This document shows, piece after piece, positions 61,849 to 64,000 of a stretch of DNA of 64,000 bases. This DNA comes from Pectinatus haikarae (GTDB lineage Bacteria; Bacillota; Negativicutes; Selenomonadales; Selenomonadaceae). Within the stretch, counting starts at the first letter, position 1; the number at the start of each line of letters is the position of its first letter. Both the position numbers and the translations under genes were made by a program. The DNA lies in assembly GCF_030813505.1 (NCBI RefSeq), contig NZ_JAUSUE010000001.1; one strand, written 5' to 3'. The notes under the pieces were generated by a model. The model worked only from the letters and a program-made list of their open reading frames with translations. It did no database searches and had not been told where the DNA came from.

Positions 61849-62079
61849 TTACACTGCCGTTTCAGGATTGCCGTCCTGAGCGGCTTTTTTATTGTCTATT
61901 CTCCGGTTCCAGGCTTTTATGGCATCATGCACATTTAAATATGTTGGCATTATTATTCCGCACTTTAGGTTTGTGCATTCAATATTGTAGTAAAACTCTT
62001 TATCGTTGCTAAAAGATCTGCGATGTCTACATTTTTTTGCCTTCCCACCGCAGAACGGGCAAAGTTTAAGCTTTTCCAT
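61849..62079 (-). CDS. Lar-like restriction alleviation protein
   Basis: The 76-residue protein has LCPFCGGKAK, a second Cys pair in ECTNLKCG and the terminal AIKAWNRR, the Lar family pattern. Lar proteins of Rac-type prophages relieve restriction by host type I enzymes; many small relatives are only zinc-ribbon proteins of unknown role. Its ATG overlaps the upstream stop by one base. Confidence 0.8.
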   Translation of the reverse strand: MEKLKLCPFCGGKAKKCRHRRSFSNDKEFYYNIECTNLKCGIIMPTYLNVHDAIKAWNRRIDNKKAAQDGNPETAV

Positions 62080-62204
62080 TATCTGCTCACCCCCATCATG
62101 ATCACTGCCGCAATCAGCATGCAGATTATAAATAACACATCAACCCATCCCACGATGCGGCGACTCATGATTTTCTTTGTTTTTGCTGCAGTTTTCGTAA
62201 TCAT
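62079..62204 (-). CDS. 41-residue single-span membrane peptide
   Basis: A basic N-terminus (MITKTAAKTKKIMSRR) precedes one membrane helix (VDVLFIICMLIAAVIMM). It overlaps its neighbours by four bases (ATGA) and one base, within a chain of four coupled small genes. Confidence 0.65.
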   Translation of the reverse strand: MITKTAAKTKKIMSRRIVGWVDVLFIICMLIAAVIMMGVSR

Positions 62205-62320
62205 GTTCGCACCAACTTTTTCATTAATATAAGCTTTAACACCGTAGATGGCAGGTTCTTTTTAAGCAATTCCCGCAGCTCTCCGGCCTTGATTGGTTTG
62301 CTGTATCCTATTCGTTTCAT
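62201..62320 (-). CDS. 39-residue basic peptide
   Basis: The frame MKRIGYSKPIKAGELRELLK continues to LILMKKLVRT. It overlaps both neighbours by four bases. The amphipathic sequence matches no family I know; overlap on both sides is the main support. Confidence 0.6.
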   Translation of the reverse strand: MKRIGYSKPIKAGELRELLKKNLPSTVLKLILMKKLVRT

Positions 62321-62487
62321 TTGTCTTCCCCCTTGTCGTTGTAGCGGTACACCATATTCTCGCCGCTATGCTTGATAATATCCGCGTTTATCTGCGCGTT
62401 TGCTTTGCCGCAGAACGCCCAGATCCAGAGCACGACTGCTGCCCCGATACAGGCCCCAGAGACAAAACCAATCACAAAATCTTGCAT
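62317..62487 (-). CDS. 56-residue membrane-anchored peptide
   Basis: It begins MQDFVIGFVSGACIGAAVVL and continues WIWAFCGKAN, an N-terminal membrane helix, then a hydrophilic tail ending NDKGEDK. The first gene of the overlapping chain; its ribosome site (GAAAGTGAAAAA) is weak. Confidence 0.6.
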   Translation of the reverse strand: MQDFVIGFVSGACIGAAVVLWIWAFCGKANAQINADIIKHSGENMVYRYNDKGEDK

Positions 62488-62510
62488 TTTTTCACTTTCT
62501 TTTTTTGTGT

Positions 62511-62528
62511 TATAATTAATCGGAGGAG
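62511..62528 (+). promoter_or_regulatory. -10 box and ribosome site of the Abi-alpha gene
   Basis: TATAAT (62511-62516) is followed within 6 bases by GGAGGAG (62522-62528). The -35 region is T-rich without a clear match. The ribosome site touches the ATG at 62529, so TTG at 62538 is the more plausible start. Confidence 0.55.
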
Positions 62529-62537
62529 ATGATTATT

Positions 62538-63308
62538 TTGGACACTAGTTTATCCACTATTAGTACTGCCGCTTTAACAGCTTTAATCACCTCATTAACA
62601 TCTAAAGGTACGGACGCCCCTGCCCAAACATTTAATGAAACTTGGAAATTTGTTTTTGGCCCTTTAAATTCATTTCTCATTAAACACAATGGAAAGCGGC
62701 AGCAAAACATAACCGATTACTTAAAAGCTATCCAAATTGAGACAGAAAAGATTGCCCCTCAAAACTTACAAGAACCGGCAATTGGAATATTAGGACCTGC
62801 CCTAGAAGCCTCGAAATACTACATTGACGAAAAAGAACTTCGAGACATGTTTGCAAAAGTGATTGCCGGATCCTTTGACGCAAATAAAAATGCGATCTTG
62901 CATCCTTCGTACATTGAAATCATAAAACAATTATCGCCATTGGACGCTAAACTATTTTCCACACTTCATAGCCCATTTTTTTTATACACACGAATCATAA
63001 AAAACGAACGTTCTGGAGATCTGATTCAATGTATCTATTTAAATGATACCTATCCCGAAGTAGATCAGGCAGTTGCTGTGGCTATGAGTAATTTGGAACG
63101 GGTAGGTCTAATTTACACTACAAATAATTTAGGTCCTATTAAGCAAAACTCTAGCTATCCCCCGGCTATAGAACGATTTAAGCGCACTCAACACTATCAA
63201 TCAATTTGCAAAAAATATGGAGATAAAGCTATTGAAATAATCACTCAACCCGGAAACATTACCGAATTAGGTTTTTGCTTTAGACAGGTTTGTTTGGGAA
63301 CTGACTAA
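62538..63308 (+). CDS. Abi-alpha (DUF4393) family protein
   Basis: The 256-residue protein is on the plus strand among minus-strand early genes. It matches the abortive infection alpha/DUF4393 pattern: IAPQNLQEPAIGILGPALEA, EKELRDMFAKVIAGSFD, HPSYIEIIKQLSPLDAKLF, then LERVGLI and a short C-terminus ending GFCFRQVCLG. Members include lactococcal and prophage proteins with a proposed role in phage exclusion. The start is probably TTG at 62538. It converges on and overlaps the next gene by 29 bases. Confidence 0.85.
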   Translation: MDTSLSTISTAALTALITSLTSKGTDAPAQTFNETWKFVFGPLNSFLIKHNGKRQQNITDYLKAIQIETEKIAPQNLQEPAIGILGPALEASKYYIDEKELRDMFAKVIAGSFDANKNAILHPSYIEIIKQLSPLDAKLFSTLHSPFFLYTRIIKNERSGDLIQCIYLNDTYPEVDQAVAVAMSNLERVGLIYTTNNLGPIKQNSSYPPAIERFKRTQHYQSICKKYGDKAIEIITQPGNITELGFCFRQVCLGTD

Positions 63309-63540
63309 TAAGTAGTGCTCTAACACAAAGGCCTAAATCACTGATAATCTTTTTTAATTCCGACAACTGCACATCAACAGGCTGCTGTGTGAAATTGGAA
63401 GTATTAATTGCGTCTAATCTGCGAGTGACATCCACCAGACGTATATTTCTTCCCGCAAGGTAAATTTCGATATTATCCTCGCTTTTACAATCTCTGGAAG
63501 TTATTTCAACTGCTTCCAGAGATTTTTTATTCTCATCCAT
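63280..63540 (-). CDS. Hypothetical early phage protein
   Basis: The 86-residue protein is unrecognised. It is helical and acidic, with VDVTRRLDAINTSNFTQQ and LSELKKIISDLGLCVR. It is coupled to the preceding gene by a 40-base overlap. Confidence 0.6.
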   Translation of the reverse strand: MDENKKSLEAVEITSRDCKSEDNIEIYLAGRNIRLVDVTRRLDAINTSNFTQQPVDVQLSELKKIISDLGLCVRALLISQFPNKPV

Positions 63541-63722
63541 CCCTTCACTTCCCTCCGCTGCAGCTCTCTTAATTTTCGCCGGCTGCCATTTACGACTGCT
63601 GGGCAGCTCCGGTCGTCAGCGCAGACCATAACTGACTGCCCACTCCACAGCACCAACCTCTGTATATTCGGAGGTTTCAATATCCGTCCACATCTCCAGC
63701 AATACGGGATCATGACAACCAT
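63501..63722 (-). CDS. Small Cys-pair protein
   Basis: The 73-residue protein has CWRC near the start and CADDRSC near residue 34, a probable zinc site, and a basic C-terminal helix (SRRKLRELQRREVKGWMR). It starts 5 bases after the HTH gene ends and overlaps the next gene. Confidence 0.6.
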   Translation of the reverse strand: MVVMIPYCWRCGRILKPPNIQRLVLWSGQSVMVCADDRSCPAVVNGSRRKLRELQRREVKGWMRIKNLWKQLK

Positions 63723-63727
63723 CTCCC

Positions 63728-64000
63728 TTATGCATTTTTAAGTGCTTCGAAAAAATTAAAATCTTTTGGTTGCTTTAATACCTGTATTTCTTTTTCGGGC
63801 TTAGGTTCCAACTTTTGCGTTTCATATTTGGCAAGCGCTTCATCCGCGATATCGGGACGAATATAATATCTTACGCTACGTTTGAAACACGGGATAATTC
63901 CTTCTATGCAATACTGCTTTACCATCGGGTATGGCAGTCCGCAATGTTCTGCATATTTTAATGCGCTTATAGCTTTTTGCATATTATCATCTTCTTTCAT
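63728..64000 (-). CDS. Excisionase-like helix-turn-helix protein
   Basis: The protein of up to 90 residues has a MerR/Xis-like winged helix: ALKYAEHCGLPYPMVKQYC, then GIIPCFKRSVRYYIRPDI with the typical wing. Such proteins near the early end of prophages direct excision or act as regulators. The frame reaches the window edge at an ATG; an internal ATG at 63982 is the alternative start. The rest of the early region, including integrase and repressor, lies outside. Confidence 0.7.
   Translation of the reverse strand: MKEDDNMQKAISALKYAEHCGLPYPMVKQYCIEGIIPCFKRSVRYYIRPDIADEALAKYETQKLEPKPEKEIQVLKQPKDFNFFEALKNA

Overview
The window has two parts: a bacterial chromosome segment (about 1-21,720) and most of a prophage of a contractile-tailed phage (about 21,725 to the right edge at 64,000, where it is still running). 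The host is probably an anaerobic Negativicutes-type Firmicute. That is an inference from gene content: an OadB-type sodium-pump decarboxylase subunit, superoxide reductase, HydE for [FeFe] hydrogenase, a TPP riboswitch with ThiT, a tandem dynamin-like GTPase, moderately low GC and strong GGAGG ribosome sites. No rRNA or marker gene is present to fix the species.

Host segment, left to right: the tail of a superoxide reductase gene; a leftward unit of a hotdog thioesterase, a 50-residue membrane peptide (too short for routine ORF calling) and OadB; leftward thiT behind a TPP riboswitch and its terminator; a rightward unit of a PAS-GGDEF-degenerate HD-GYP protein, HydE and an FAD oxidoreductase with a BFD-like [2Fe-2S] domain; a 1,223-residue double dynamin-like GTPase; a leftward taurine-type module (GntR regulator, taurine-pyruvate-type aminotransferase, TauC, TauA, TauB); an arginase remnant; a broken BglG/GlcT-type antiterminator; an intact glucose-family PTS EIICBA gene whose leader keeps a clear RAT/terminator switch; and an IS3-family transposase remnant.

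The left prophage end is the 3' half of a tRNA-Arg(UCU) gene at 21,725-21,769. Phage core genes are all on the minus strand and read right to left: small early genes, a replication and recombination set (RecF-like ATPase, Sak4-like ATPase, short sliding-clamp-like protein, DUF669, SF2 helicase, PriCT/RepA-type primase-helicase, RusA), terminase, portal, head, tail sheath and tube, tail chaperone with a -1 frameshift site, tape measure with a lysozyme domain, baseplate, tail fibre, and a lysis set (XhlA-like protein, holin, GH25 endolysin). Integrase and repressor are not in the window.

Accessory genes are inserted in this core, many of them AT-rich and several on the opposite strand: an Abi-alpha (DUF4393) gene, a Lar-like gene, an HNH endonuclease, an unrecognised two-gene cassette pairing a soluble protein with a four-helix membrane protein, a TM2-domain gene, a radical SAM/SPASM enzyme next to the tail fibre, and a three-gene ParA-like operon next to the attachment site. 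Between the ParA operon and the late genes is an independent unit: promoter with a palindromic operator, a 24-codon hydrophobic peptide gene, a sequence matching the hammerhead ribozyme core whose predicted cut falls exactly before the peptide's stop codon, and a terminator. The hammerhead unit is the most unusual item; the ParA operon and the two-gene cassette are the best candidates for undescribed defence or maintenance systems.
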